Positions 30,811-43,000 of a stretch of DNA of 64,000 nt are shown piece after piece. Below the pieces are notes generated by a model. That model did no database searches and had not been told where the DNA came from. It worked only from the letters and a program-made list of their open reading frames with translations. Source of the DNA: Symbiodinium natans. Its lineage: Eukaryota; Sar; Dinophyceae; Suessiales; Symbiodiniaceae. The translations under genes were made by a program, and so were the position numbers. How positions within the stretch are numbered: the stretch's first letter is position 1; every line of letters begins with the position of its first letter. The stretch spans positions 62,001-126,000 of the forward strand of contig CAJNDS010000095.1 of the NCBI GenBank assembly GCA_905221605.1, in the 5' to 3' direction.

Positions 30811-31607
30811 TGAAATGGCGACAAGCGGGGATAGGACGAAAGCACAAAGCTGCCTAGTCACCAATGGCTCGGCGTGAGGGATAGAATGGAACATGCAAAG
30901 TCATGTGCCCGGGCCATGGCTGGTGGCGCACGCGGGGGGATAGAGCGGATGGATGGCGCAGGATGAGATGAGTGGGTGAACGGCTGTCGTGAGACTCTGG
31001 TGCAGGGCTTGGCTAGCCACCAATAAGACCCTGCGGCGGAAGCTTCTGGGAAGGCCTGGCTCGCCACCAATAAGACATTCACATGAAAAGATCAAAAGAT
31101 GAAGCTGTGGAGAGGAGAAAAGATCAGGATGGGCATGGCTAACCACCAGTGAGTCCCCACGGAGAAGATCGCTTACAAGAATGAAGGGATAGAAGCGTGG
31201 GAACTACGATGACGTCGAGGGGTACTGATTAAGAGTGAGGCCTTACCCAGGATAGTTATGGAGAAGATGAACTGAGTCGGAATGCATAATGGATAGAAGC
31301 GACGCTCGATTTTCCTGGAATGCGAAGGATAGACAATTTTACTACGCGGAATAGGCACGAGGGCACGAAGTGTAGCCGAGAGCCACGGACTGGTGGTTTG
31401 TGCTACTGCGATGAATGTCGAGGTTAGCGGATGGCGGTGTTGCTCCCGAGGATAGCCGGAGTGATCGCCGTAATCGCGGGTGGTGGTGGGCGCCCTAAAG
31501 GGGCTGGCGATCAGGTCGACTATGCCTCCTGCGTTCTTGTTTTTGCCTGAAGCTAACCGGGATAGAAGTCGCGAATTCATCGATTTTCTGACCGCTGAGT
31601 GCGTCCC
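30811..31607 (+). other. 3' non-coding region of element 1, dense in GGATAG
   Basis: No credible ORF. By eye there are nine GGATAG hexamers on the plus strand in about 800 bp and no reverse complement CTATCC. A short motif (GGCTAGCCACCAATAAGACC and relatives, at about 31008, 31063 and 31136) is repeated three times. It may hold packaging or priming signals. Confidence 0.65.
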
Positions 31608-31619
31608 GAAAACGGGGGG
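31608..31619 (+). promoter_or_regulatory. Polypurine tract of element 1
   Basis: GAAAACGGGGGG abuts the 3' LTR. Eleven of twelve bases are purines; this is the normal place and composition for plus-strand priming. Confidence 0.75.
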
Positions 31620-32305
31620 TGTTTAGCACAAAGAGGTCAAGTCAATTTCATGGGGTGCGAACTTAGCTTGTACAATGATTTCGGGTTTGGGCCTGGGATA
31701 GATGCCGACCTCCTCGTGGACGAGCCTGGATAGCATATGGACTTCGTGTCCGTTCGCAGCCGCGAGCTGCTCAAGAAGGGCCCTTCTTAGTATCGTAGCA
31801 GCCAGATTTGTACAGTTTTCGCCCCCGTGGATAGTGTCCCTGTACGTTGTGGATCTGATTAGCCAACTCGCAGCCGGAGGCCAGAGGAGCTAAAAGGATC
31901 GAGCGTTGACGAGGGATAGATCCTTCCCTAACCTTTGGGATAGTTGTCTGTCCTCTTTACAACTCATAGCCGGAGGCCGGAGGATACTGAGGGCAGGTGG
32001 CTGTTCAGGTGAATATCGGGATAGGTGTACAACACGCAGCCGGACGGCTAGTGGATACATCTAGAGCGATAGGTTACCACCCCCTGGAGATAGCAACTCT
32101 GGGGATCCTTCCGATAGTTAACGTCGGGAGTGGCTCGGAACGATTGGCTAGCTACCTTGAGTTCCCCGTTGACAGGGATACTGTTACTTCTGGTGCAACA
32201 TTACAACCTACAACTGTAAATATACAACTTCTTTCTCCTCGTGTGGCCTGAGCTAGTTACTGGAACGGGTTGCGCAAGTTTTCATTGGTTTGGACACTTC
32301 GCACA
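31620..32305 (+). repeat. 3' LTR of element 1
   Basis: The same 686 bp as the 5' LTR with about three substitutions and no indel. It presumably supplies the polyadenylation site. Confidence 0.95.
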
Positions 32306-32310
32306 CCATG
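32306..32310 (+). repeat. Target-site duplication of element 1 (right)
   Basis: CCATG directly after the 3' LTR end; partner of 13134-13138. Confidence 0.9.
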
Positions 32311-34082
32311 TAAAGCAGGCAGAGGGCGACCAGGTTCGTCATGATCTTCTGCAGCGGTTTGTGGGGTTTCAAGGGGGCTTGGAGGGTTTATGGGGGCTTA
32401 AAACTAATGCGTAGAATTCACAGTTTTTTTTTGCGGGGGAAATCTTGGGCTTCTTAAAGTTCATAGGGTTGAGCCCGAGAAAGCACGGAGGTCAAGAGAA
32501 ATAGCTCAAAGCTCATGGCCCAAAGTCCCTAATTTCACCCTGACCCGTAAACCCTACTAAACCCTAAACCCTTAACCCTTAACCCTAAATAAACCACACC
32601 ATGTACTCCGGGCGCCTTTAATTCGCCGACTCGAGGTAGAAGGGGACATAACGGGACAGAGTGCTCCTTGTGACCCTGTGTCAGAAGGTACACAGTGAGG
32701 GAGTGTGCAGAATCTCGGAAGCCTTGCTGGCTTAGGACTGAGGGTCTCAGAAGTTCCGATTTTTCCATGCCTGTTGTGCCACGAACATGGGCGGCTCCTG
32801 CAGCTGTCCCTTGGCCGAGTTTGAGTTTGAGTTCCTGGGCTTCAGGCTTGAGCCTGGGGTTTCGCCGGGTTGTGGGGTTGAGATTGGGGTCCCAACTTTT
32901 CTCATTGTCGGCCTTGGGCGACCCCGGCGCAAGAGCCGAGGTGACGGCGATGCCGACAAAGGAGACGGGCAGGAGAGCGTTGCTCCAAGGATTCTGGGGC
33001 GCAGGCTTGAGGATCAAGACCCCTGAACTAAAGCCTGAACGGACACTTTGCATGGGTACTAGATTGAGCCTTTCCTAAAGGGCCTCCTGAGGGGTTTCGA
33101 GGGCTTCAGGGTTTGACATCGAGCCGGTATACCCAAGAAAAGCAGTGAATACGAGAGTTTAAAACAATTAACTCCCCTTGGACCTTGTAGGGTCAGCATC
33201 TGAATATCCCTGGCCTGTGGGGTTTGGCTTCATGTTTTTGGGGGTTAAGGGGTCGGGGATATCAGAAGAGGGCGGTGCGTCGGTGCGTGTGTTGTTTGTT
33301 GTGGGTGGGGGGCTGGGGGGTGGGGAGATGTCTTGGGCGAGCTCGTGTGCGGGCTTGGTTCCCATGCCTTTCATGGCTGTAGAGGCATGTCGCGGGAGTG
33401 TTTGGGTCGTACCAGTGTCGTCAGGGCCTTCAGTGGATTGGGATTGAGGGTTCAGCATCACTTCCTAGGGTCTCCCAGGGCCGTGTGCCCGAACCCTAGA
33501 ACCCTATTTATAAACACTAAACCCTGGGGAAGGTGAGGGCTTGTTAAGTGAGTGCTGGCACAGGAAGTTTGGGAGAGAGTTTGGGGTGCCAGGGCGGGTT
33601 GTACCATGTTGTTTTGAGCTTGTGTGGGCTCAAGGAGCCCATCGTGGGGATTTTATTAGGGGCCTCCAGGCGCGGCATGTTGCGTAGACAACAGCCCCTG
33701 TACCTGTGGACACCGTGCGCGAGGCAGACGCGAACCCAATACTTTTTTCACTACCATTTAAGTCTGCCCGAGGAGCTGCAATTGATGTCCGAAAAAGCCC
33801 CTTGGGCGTTCGCAAAGAGCTGCTCAGCGTTCAGGGTTGAGCTCCGGTTTTCGGGAAGTCAATATTTATGATAGTTGGTTGAGGAGTGCGGGGGTGTGAC
33901 GACACCAGAAAGGCCTTCAATTCTTCAGGGCACGCACCCATTCCGTCTCGGCTTCAGGGTTCAGGAGGCGTTGGAGTGTGGCATCCCAAGCGCTGGTGAC
34001 ACTCATCGCTGCAGATCTCGTCAGGCTGTGTACAACCTGATTGATGCCAGGCACGGTCGGCTTCGGCTCTTTATAGCGGTGG
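32311..34082. other. Intergenic, with a short telomere-like stretch; no gene recognised
   Basis: At 32545-32597 there is degenerate CCCTAAACCCTTAACCCTAA. ORFs of 60-170 codons occur on both strands but show no domain and no consistent codon bias. One or more upstream exons of the LRR gene at 34.1 kb could lie here but cannot be defined. Confidence 0.55.
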
Positions 34083-37000
34083 TTGCAAGATATTGCGAGA
34101 GCCCATCCAGGGGCCTCTGCAAACGCTTTCGTGCGAAGCCCTCTCAGATCCCTGCGGGACTTCATCGTGGATTCCAACATCCGTCTGGTGCGAGCGGAGT
34201 TCCCCCCCCCTGCCTGGCATTGCTGCAAAGTCTGTACTTGCATGTCGCATGCTCGCTTTCAATTCATGATGCTGTGCCATGTTGCTTGCAAGATCCGCTG
34301 GAGGTACCTGTGGAAGCTGACCCGAAAGGGGAAGAGGGTGCTCCGGCGGCAGGAGACGGAGAGTGAGTTGTGCGAGGACGGTCGCTCCGCCTTGGTCACC
34401 CACGCAGAAATGCGGGCCTGGCGGGGCGAGCAGGATGATGCCCTCATCATGTCTGTTTCACACTGCTGGGAATCCCGTGAGCATCCCGACCCTTGTGGGC
34501 ACCAGCTGGAGCAGGTTGCCAAGGCCACGATGATGTACCACTTAGCTTACGGGGTTCCCATTTGGCTCTTTGTCGATTACATGAGCCTTTTTCAGTACAA
34601 GCGCTCCGAAGGGGAGCAGGAGCTTAGCTTCAGGGCCGCCATGAACAATATGCATGTTTTCTATGCGCACGACTCGACTTACACGTTGCGCGTGGAGGGC
34701 CTGACGCCCGCGGCCCGGTGGGAGAAGTGCAAGGACGAACGCATACTCATCTTCCACGAGCCCAGCGGCGGCGTGGTGCCCGTGCCCGTGCACAGTCTCA
34801 CCCGTAACGACACGCCCTACGAAGAGCGGGGGTGGTGCCGGGCCGAGCTCGAGTGGTCGAGCTGCCGCAAAGAGAGCTGGCGGAACGTGCGCATCGACGG
34901 GGACCCGGGAGCTCGGCCCGGCACCGACAGTGGCGCTAACATGGCGTCAGATTTCAAGGGCCGTGTCCCAAGGACGCCCGGCGACTTCGCGGCAGGAGTA
35001 GGGGCCCTGAAATTCACTCACCGGAGTGACCTGGAGCCGGTGATCCGTCTGCAGGCCTCCCCAGCCTTGAGACATGGTACACAGTTGCACGGCCGTTCTC
35101 TCCGCGTGCCTCTGCAGGCAAAAATCTACCACGAGAAGGTCGCGGACTGCGAGGTGGCCGCCTTCGAGAACCTGTCGGGTGCGGAGGTGTTGAGATTGGC
35201 CTCCGCCCTGCCGGACTTCCGGAAGCTCCGATCGCTGACCCTCCGGCACATCGAGTGCGACGAACAGCAGGCGGCCAAGCTGATGCAGGCAAGGGCCCCA
35301 AACACGGGCAGCCAGCGGCATCTCTCTTCTCTTCCCTCGGCCTTGGTCAGTTTTAGCGCAGGCCATGCATGAATCGTCTGTGACGGACCTTGAGTTCGTC
35401 GAGCTGCTCGAGCTGGAGATCGCTCTTCCGGTAGCCAAGGCACGGCCGACTTTTCCATCCTGCATGTCAGTCCTGCATCACCGTGTGCATAATAGCGTGT
35501 TGTAGCTCGCAGTGGGCCGTGCTTCGATGAGTGGCTTTCAAGAATGCCTCAAGCGGGCAGGGCCCCTGGGTGCTATTTCAAGGTCTTGGGCCTTGGGGAT
35601 CTTGGATCGAAACGTGGTCGGAGGATACATCCGCTCAAGAGCTGTAGGCCTCGGTGAAAAACTTGGGCTCCGCAGGCTGTGGCGGAGATTCTGAAGGCCG
35701 AGGGCTCCTCCCTACGCCGCCTCGCCTTCCGGGACTGCCTCGACTTCTATCGGCCATCACGGTTCATGAGGGGGAAAGACTTGGCGGAGGCCAGGGTGGG
35801 CGAGGAAAGGGCGACGGCCTCGGGAGTCAGCACGTTTCCTTCTTTGGGTCAGCACGTTTCGCCTCCGCATCTCCGTGCCTTTTTTTTATTGGGCAGGAGC
35901 TGGCGGAGGCCGTGGCCGGCAACGCCGCGCTCCGCGAGCTGAGCCTGGCCAACTGCCTGGTCGGAGACGCCGGCGCCGAGGCCGCTCGGCATCCGGATGC
36001 CCCGGGCTCCTTGGTTTTTTTGCGTGTAATATAATCCCTACCTTTGCAGGGGGTGCGGGCATGTCAATAGATTTCTGTATAATTTTCTCAATAAGCTGCA
36101 GGCCTTCGCTCGTGCCCTCGGGACGAACCGCGCCCTCCGAAGCTTCAAGCTCGAAGGGAAAGCGAACGATCTCTGCGGGGTCGAGGCCTCTGGAGCTTCT
36201 TCCGGCCACGCTCCGCAGCAGAAGGAATGACGTCCCCACCCCGTGCCAGGATGAACAAGGCGGCTGGAAATTTGACATCGGAGACCGTGGCGCGCAGGCC
36301 TGCGGCTGCCTCTTTAGTAAGCCGTCGCGGGATGCGCTTACGCCAGGGACAGCATCGTGCTATATCGCGCTTCTTTTTTCTCCCGTGCTTTCAAGAGTGC
36401 AGGCGCTTGCTCGGGCGCTGGAAGGCAACGCGAGCCTCACGGCGCTCGGCCTGGGCCATCAGAGAATCATGGATAAGGGTGTGCAGGCTGTTGGGAGGGG
36501 GGGGGGGGGGGGGAGTGCACATTATGCGGCGAAGGTCCGTGGCTTGTTCCGCGCAGGCTCTCCAGGAAGCCGTGAGGAAGAACCACACCGTCGAACGCAT
36601 CGACCTTTGGGGGCGGTATGTTCGGATGACAGCCGCGGCCTGAGATCGGGGCTTCAGGGCATCCTCTTGGAGCTTGTCGCTCGCAGCAGAAACAACGACG
36701 TCCATCAACACGGCGTCCAGACGTCAAGCAACACTTGCTTCCCATGGTCTCTTGCCTCGCCTTCGGGGCTTCATGCTGACCGTGCTGTTTGCTATTTCCG
36801 GTCGACCCCAGCAGCTAACACGCAGTTGACCGGCTTATATGTCTTTCACTGTACACGCGAAGTGTGGACCTCTTGTGGTGTTGCCTGGACTCTTGCTTCG
36901 GGTCTTTCGCTCGTCGCGTTTCAGCGGCCTCGAACGCGCCCTTCCGAGGCTGAGCAGCGCCAGCACCTCGGCGGGGTGTTCAAGCTCGACGAATCGGAGG

Positions 37001-40000
37001 CTCGTCGGGTCTACGTTCACCGTTTTCGTGCTTCTCCGCAACACGAGGTGACCCGGTGGATGCACGCCAGTTCCATTCATGGGCCTTTCGTGAGTAAGCT
37101 ATATATACTGTTTTTCTCCATAGAGGCCTCGGATGGTGGCGATGCCGGCGGCCCTGGCAGACTCCTGCAGCCTCAAATCCCGGCGCCCAAGCAGTTGAGT
37201 TGTGCGGCGCATGCTGAGAGGCTTAGAGCCGGTCTTCCGCAAAAAGCCTGGCCGAGACCCAGGAATCCACCCCAATCTGTAAGGAAATGTAAAGGAGCGA
37301 TCAGAAATGTACTTCTGGCAGACTTCTGTTTTTGCGCTTCAATCTGGCGTTTCGAGTCTCGCATTGGGCAGGTGCTGGCAGAGCGGCTGAGGGCCAACGC
37401 GGCGGTCGCAACGTGGACCCAACTAAACCTCGGCGGAAGTCTCAAGGCCCAAGCAGTGAAGGCGCGGGATGTGGGAGGATGCGGGGTGCGTGCCGTGTGG
37501 CCATGTGTGTGCGCAGTGGCCAGGTGTAAGAGCTGTCGCAGACACGTCAAGGGAAAGAGTTGTAGGGCACCAGAATGCTTCCCTGGCGGGCTGGGGTGGT
37601 GCAACGACCTCCGTGCTGCGGAGGCTCTTGCCGACTTTCTCAAGGTCACGGTCAACACAACGCTCCGCATCATCAGGCTTGCAGAGAACGGCTTGGGAGA
37701 CGAAGGGGTGCAGGCCCCGCGGGAGGGAGAAGGACGGATGGCATCCTGAGGCATCCCCGCTGCAGAGCTTCCGCCAAATTCACTGCCCGCTGGCGTGCAT
37801 GAACACACTGCAATGATTTTGGAAAAGCTGTTGAGGCTTCTTTCTTTGATACCGGATACAAGTACGTACCCCTTTCCTGCGGGAGAGGTTCCTAGCGTTT
37901 TGGTGTGTGGGAGCTCCTCTCGGCTCCAGAGCTTCCGTACCTCTTGAGTTCGCTTATAGTGCTCAGGTCAGGTCAAATAGCCCAGCAAAATCATCCATGT
38001 CAGGAGACATCCGCTGTGTTCTGACCTGCTGGGTTTTGGATTCTGGGGCGTCTTGAAAGTCAACACGGGGCGGTGGCCGTGAATATATTCTAACATCGAA
38101 GGTCGAGATATTTTGTTCGGTCTGAGGCGGAGCCAGAGGGTAGACACAGTACACACATGAAGCCCCAGCGTGGCGCTGGATTCATGAGCGCTGGGCGCAA
38201 CAGTAAAGATAAATAAACGTAACGTGGGATTAACTTTTTGGGGCTCTTCGTAGAGAATTCGGCGGTGCACTTGTGGTATGTCAATAGGCGTCGACCTGGT
38301 GCCCGCGGCCCGAAAGCCAGAATATATCCAAGCAGTTCACTAGGCCAGAAAGGCCCAACAGGCATGTGAGAAAACAAATCCTGGTCCACTACTGAAGCAC
38401 TTTGAAGGGTGCGGGTCGTGTGTTTTTTTCAGCTGCTAGGTGCTCGCGTGCTCTTCTCAAACTTCCGCTTGTGCAGCAAGACTGCTCTTATAGTCTTTCA
38501 GTGCACGCACATGTCGCATTGTCTTGGTTCCCTCAGCATGTGTCCTGTGTCTGCGTGGCCCCTGAAAGCTCCGGAGGCCTTGGCCGAGGCCCTCAAGGTC
38601 AACACGACCATCCGGGAGATCAATCTTCGGGATAACAACATCGGACCTGCCGGAGCGGAGGCGGGGGGAGGGACGTGAAGAGTTGCCAGGCGTAGGCGGA
38701 GATGTTAGCAGACCTAAGCCGGAAAGGCTGTTGAGACGTCTTGCTGCTCGAGGTAAGGCTCCAGCGATTGCTGTTCGAGGCTTTCCCCTTAGGTTTCGAA
38801 CATAGGAGAGAAATGTCGGTGCGCCATGGCTCAGCCCTTGTGGCTGCGGCTGTGCGTGCCGCGTGCGACGCAAAGGCCCCGCGCCGCACCATCGCGGCGG
38901 TCGCCGCTGCTGCTGTGTCGGCCGCGTTGCGGCCGGCTGATGCTCCGGCTGCTGCGTCAGTGATGGTCTCGGGGAATGCTGCTCGCTCCCCGAGTGCTGG
39001 TGGTGACACTGGCGCTCTGGATGACGATGCCTCGGTCCTTCGTCTGCGTCAGCGCCGTGCTGAGCGCAGGCAGAGGAAGAGGCAACAGAGGAGGGAAGCC
39101 AAGGCTGCGGTTTCTGCTCCTGGTGCATGTGACACGTCCGCTGACGTCGAAATGGTGCCTGGGAATTGAGGGACCCACAGTAGATGTTCGACTGATGCTG
39201 AGTCCAGGCCGACTTCTGCGCCACCCACATACTTTGTCGCAAGAAGATCGTGCTGATGGCGATGGTGCTGAGCGGTCTGCAAGTTTGTCGATTGCAACAT
39301 TCAATGCCCAGGATTCCCGGCCAGTTCCCTTTGTTAGAAATCCTGCGGCGTCAATGTCATCGAGTACAGCATTTTAACGCCTCCTCATGGTGCTTCCTTC
39401 GACCGGCAAGGACGCCTGTGGAGTTCGAAGCCTTCGACTGCCCCTTTACCAAGTGAGGCTATCAAGCCTGGGAAAGGGAGAGGAAATTAGTTTGTTGGGC
39501 TGCAGCCCCCTTTCCAAATTCACGTGCCCTGAGGGCGCCCATTTTTGTGTGCAAGCTTTGACTTGCTTGACCTTACTTGCGCTCCTTGTAGCCATCATTT
39601 TTGTGCAGGCCCGGCAAGCCTGTTTCACCTTACCGACCAGACTTACGTCCGCAAAGCCGAGGCCCTTAAGGTCAACACGGCCCTCCAGAAGATCAATCTT
39701 GAGTTTAACAACATCGGACCTGCCAGAGCGGAGGCGGGGGGGAGGGCCGTGAAGATATGCCGGGCGTAGGCGGAGATGTTCACAGACCTAAGGGTGCCTC
39801 GGTTCGGAAAGGTTGTTGAGACATCCTGCTCTCGGCTCCCTCAGCTTGTGTTACTGAGCTCTCTGCTCGGAGGGCACAGCTTTGAGATTGTGCCCTCAGA
39901 GTTTTTTAGAGTTCGGGTGAGGTCGGGGTCTTCTGACTTGGGTTTAGGATTCTGGGTTCGCTACTTTGGGCGTCTCGCGACGCATTGGCTGAAGTTAATG

Positions 40001-43000
40001 TGGGAAGATATCGAAAGGGGGCAATTCTGGGGATTGGAAGATGGCGGTGGCCGTGATTGTATTCTCGCGTCGGGTCTAAGGCAGAGCCAGAGGGCACAAA
40101 CAGCAATAAGCAGGCGCCAAGCACCCCGCCCGCCGTGCCCCCAGCGGCAAAAACCGAGGCACAGAAGAGCACAGCACGCCGCAAGACTCCAGAAGCCACC
40201 AAAATTGTACTCTCGCTTGGGTTTTGGCTACATTTCAAGGAATGTTTATTTGCAGGGGTCAGCTTGCAGTGAGTATGTGCAAGGCTTCAAGAGGCTCATA
40301 TTCACGTCGTTTTTTGGGTTTTTCTAAAATGAGTCGAAACTCGGCATTTATGCTCTGCGCGGTTGCTTCTTTTCTGCACTCACGGCTCCGGCGTGTGCAG
40401 CCACGCACTGTCGACGAAGGCTTGGTTGGGCGGGATAGTGTCTTGGACATCGCACGGATTGGGAACATGTACGTAATCATGGTTCGGGCATGGGTGCTGT
40501 ATGATTCTCTACCCACTCGCACGGATTGGGAGCATGTACGTAATCATGGTTCGGGCATGGATGCTCTACCCACTCGCACGGATTGGGAACATGTACGTAA
40601 TCATGGTTCGGGCATGGATGCTTTACCCACTCGCACGGATTGAATGCTCTGGCCAATGATTGTCGTGGCGGAAGAGACGCTGACCGAAGCCAGGAAATGT
40701 CGTAAGTACCGAGGTTGTCGGCATGTAAAGCATGATCGCACGCACGGGCAACATGGCCAATCTGTCCGTCCTCAATCCTTCTGTGCACGCTTCACGTCCT
40801 CAAGGCCTTTCTTCAGTTTTCACGGCACCTTGAATCGACACTTCAGTCGTCTTTCTCTTTCAACTCGCATGCAATCCAACAACATCTGTCTTTCATATGA
40901 CTGCTCTAAACCCAATGGCACTTCCTGTGCCCCTTTTTTTCGGCTTTATTTCGCCTTTCTTTCTTTCAATACCTTTTACCTTTCCTAATCCTTTTCTCTT
41001 TCTTTCTTTTGGGGACTGAAACCTCCAATATCTTTTTGAAGGGACTGGAACCTCCTCTTATTTTCACTTTTCTTCAGCAACTTCAATGGTAATCTCATCG
41101 CTTCCTTGACAAGTCTGATCCAATGCGGTGTACCTCAGCAGTTCAAGTACAGACAGCCTCAAACTCAATCTCAGAGATGCGTGCTCAATATCGCGTACGA
41201 GCTTCGGCTTTGATATTCCAATACAGCAAAACCAAACTCAGCAGCTCCTAATCACATCTCTAAACACTTTCAATCCTACAGATCCTAACGCAACAGACTA
41301 ACATCACAGTACACGCTTCCAGTCCAGCTACACTCATTTGTTTATGCTGTTACACAATGCAGTGACCAGTTCCTGAGAGGGCAGGCGCGTGCAATCTGTA
41401 CCTGAATCTGACACGTGCAGTCAAATCATGAACTGAAACAAGCAATTCATCAGTTCCCGTCATGTTGAGCAAGAAACAACCTATACACAAGCTCATGTCA
41501 TTGCAATCACGGACTGATGCAAAAGTAAGCAAACAAGCTCTCATCTCAATCTGGCTTGGAGCCATGCCGTATGAGATAGGAAACAATCCTGCCAATCTTT
41601 ACACAAAATGTTCAGGCTGCCCCGGCCAATCTGTACACTTGGCTTTCCAAGGGTTTGTACATGCTTACTCAACAATAGCAGTTTCTCAAACACAATGGGC
41701 TCTATCCACACTCAGAAAAAACGAAAACACTTCTTTGTACAATCCTAGGTTCTGACAGCTAGACAAACTAGTCGGAGTCCCTGAGCTCGGCGCAGAGCTC
41801 CGCAACCATGAAATTTCACAAAGGCGAAATATACAATCAAAGTACATGTCAGCTATTGGTCTCCATCTGTCAATACACACAGCAAAGATTCACAGCAAGT
41901 ACAGTCATTCAGCAATGACTTTATCTCTTGAGTCTTGAGCCAATCCTTGTTGGCAACCTTGAGCCAGTCAGGTCAAGAGTGACACAATGTCATGTGTCCC
42001 GGCCACAAGCAATGTGACTAGACCAAGCAGTTGGTCTGGAAGCAATGCACTATTCTAACACTTGTAGAGTTCCGATGAGTTCGGGGTCTTCTTGGGTTTT
42101 GGACTCTGGGTTTGCTTCTTGCGGCGTCTCACTGCGCATTGGGTGAAATTCATGTGGGAGGATGTTGACAGGGGCGATTATGGGGATTGGAAGAGGGCGG
42201 TGGCCGTGATTATATTTTTGCATCGGGTCGAGATATTTGTTCGGTCTAGGACGGAGCCAAAGGGTACACACAGTACACGCATGAAGCCCCAATGTGGCGC
42301 TGGATTCGTGAGAGCTGACCGCAACAGTAAAGATTCTGATAAATACACGTAGCGTGGGATGAACTTTCTGGGCTCATGCGTAGAGATCTCGGCGGTGCAC
42401 TTGTGGTATGTCAAGAGGCGGAGACCCGGTCCCCGGTGCCCGCTGCCGGAAAGCCAGCATAGATTCAAGCAGTTCACTAGCCCAGAAAGGTCCAACAGGC
42501 ATGGGAGAAAACAAACGACTGAAGCACTTTGAAGGGTGGGGGTCGTGTTTTTTTAGCTGCACGTGCTCTTCTCAAGCTTCCGCTTGTGCAGCAATACTGC
42601 TCTTCTAGTCTTTTCAGTGCACGCACATGTCACGTTGTCCTGGTTCCCTCAGCGTGTGTCCTGTGTCTGCGTGGCCCCTGAAAGCTCCGCAGGCCTTGGC
42701 CGAGGCCCTCAAGGTCAACAAAACCGTCCAGAAGATCAATCTTTCCCATAATATCAAGATCGGAGATGCGGGAGTGAAGGCGGAGGGGAGCAACGTGAAG
42801 ATTTGCTGGGCGTAGGCGGAGATGTTCACAGACCTAAGGGAGCCTCGTTTCGGAAAGGCGGTTGAGACGTCTTGCTCTCGGCTCCCTCAGCTTGTGTCAC
42901 TGAGCTCCCTGCTCGGAGCGCACAGCTTTGAGATTGTGCCCTCAGAGCCTTATAGAGTTCCGATGAGTTCGGGGTCTTCTGACTTTGACTTGAATTGTGG

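Larger units (their letters stand above)
13139..32305 (+). mobile_element. Element 1: complete 19.2-kb LTR retroelement lacking visible RT and integrase
   Basis: Seen directly: two 686-bp direct repeats (13139-13824 and 31620-32305) with TG...CA ends; a perfect 5-bp duplication CCATG on both sides; a primer-binding-like sequence right after the 5' LTR; a purine tract right before the 3' LTR; and seven long plus-strand ORFs between. The LTRs differ at about three positions (near 13360, 13377 and 13607), so insertion was recent. The protease ORF resembles Copia-type retropepsins. I found no reverse transcriptase YxDD block in a suitable context, no RNase H and no integrase zinc/DDE arrangement in any frame. 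It is therefore probably mobilised in trans, yet it is far longer and more coding-rich than ordinary non-autonomous elements. It may be an unrecognised element class. Confidence 0.93.

Noticed and set aside
32535-33461. ORFs of 79-172 codons downstream of element 1
   Set aside because: Overlapping on both strands, no domain, no splice context; one starts inside telomere-like repeats.
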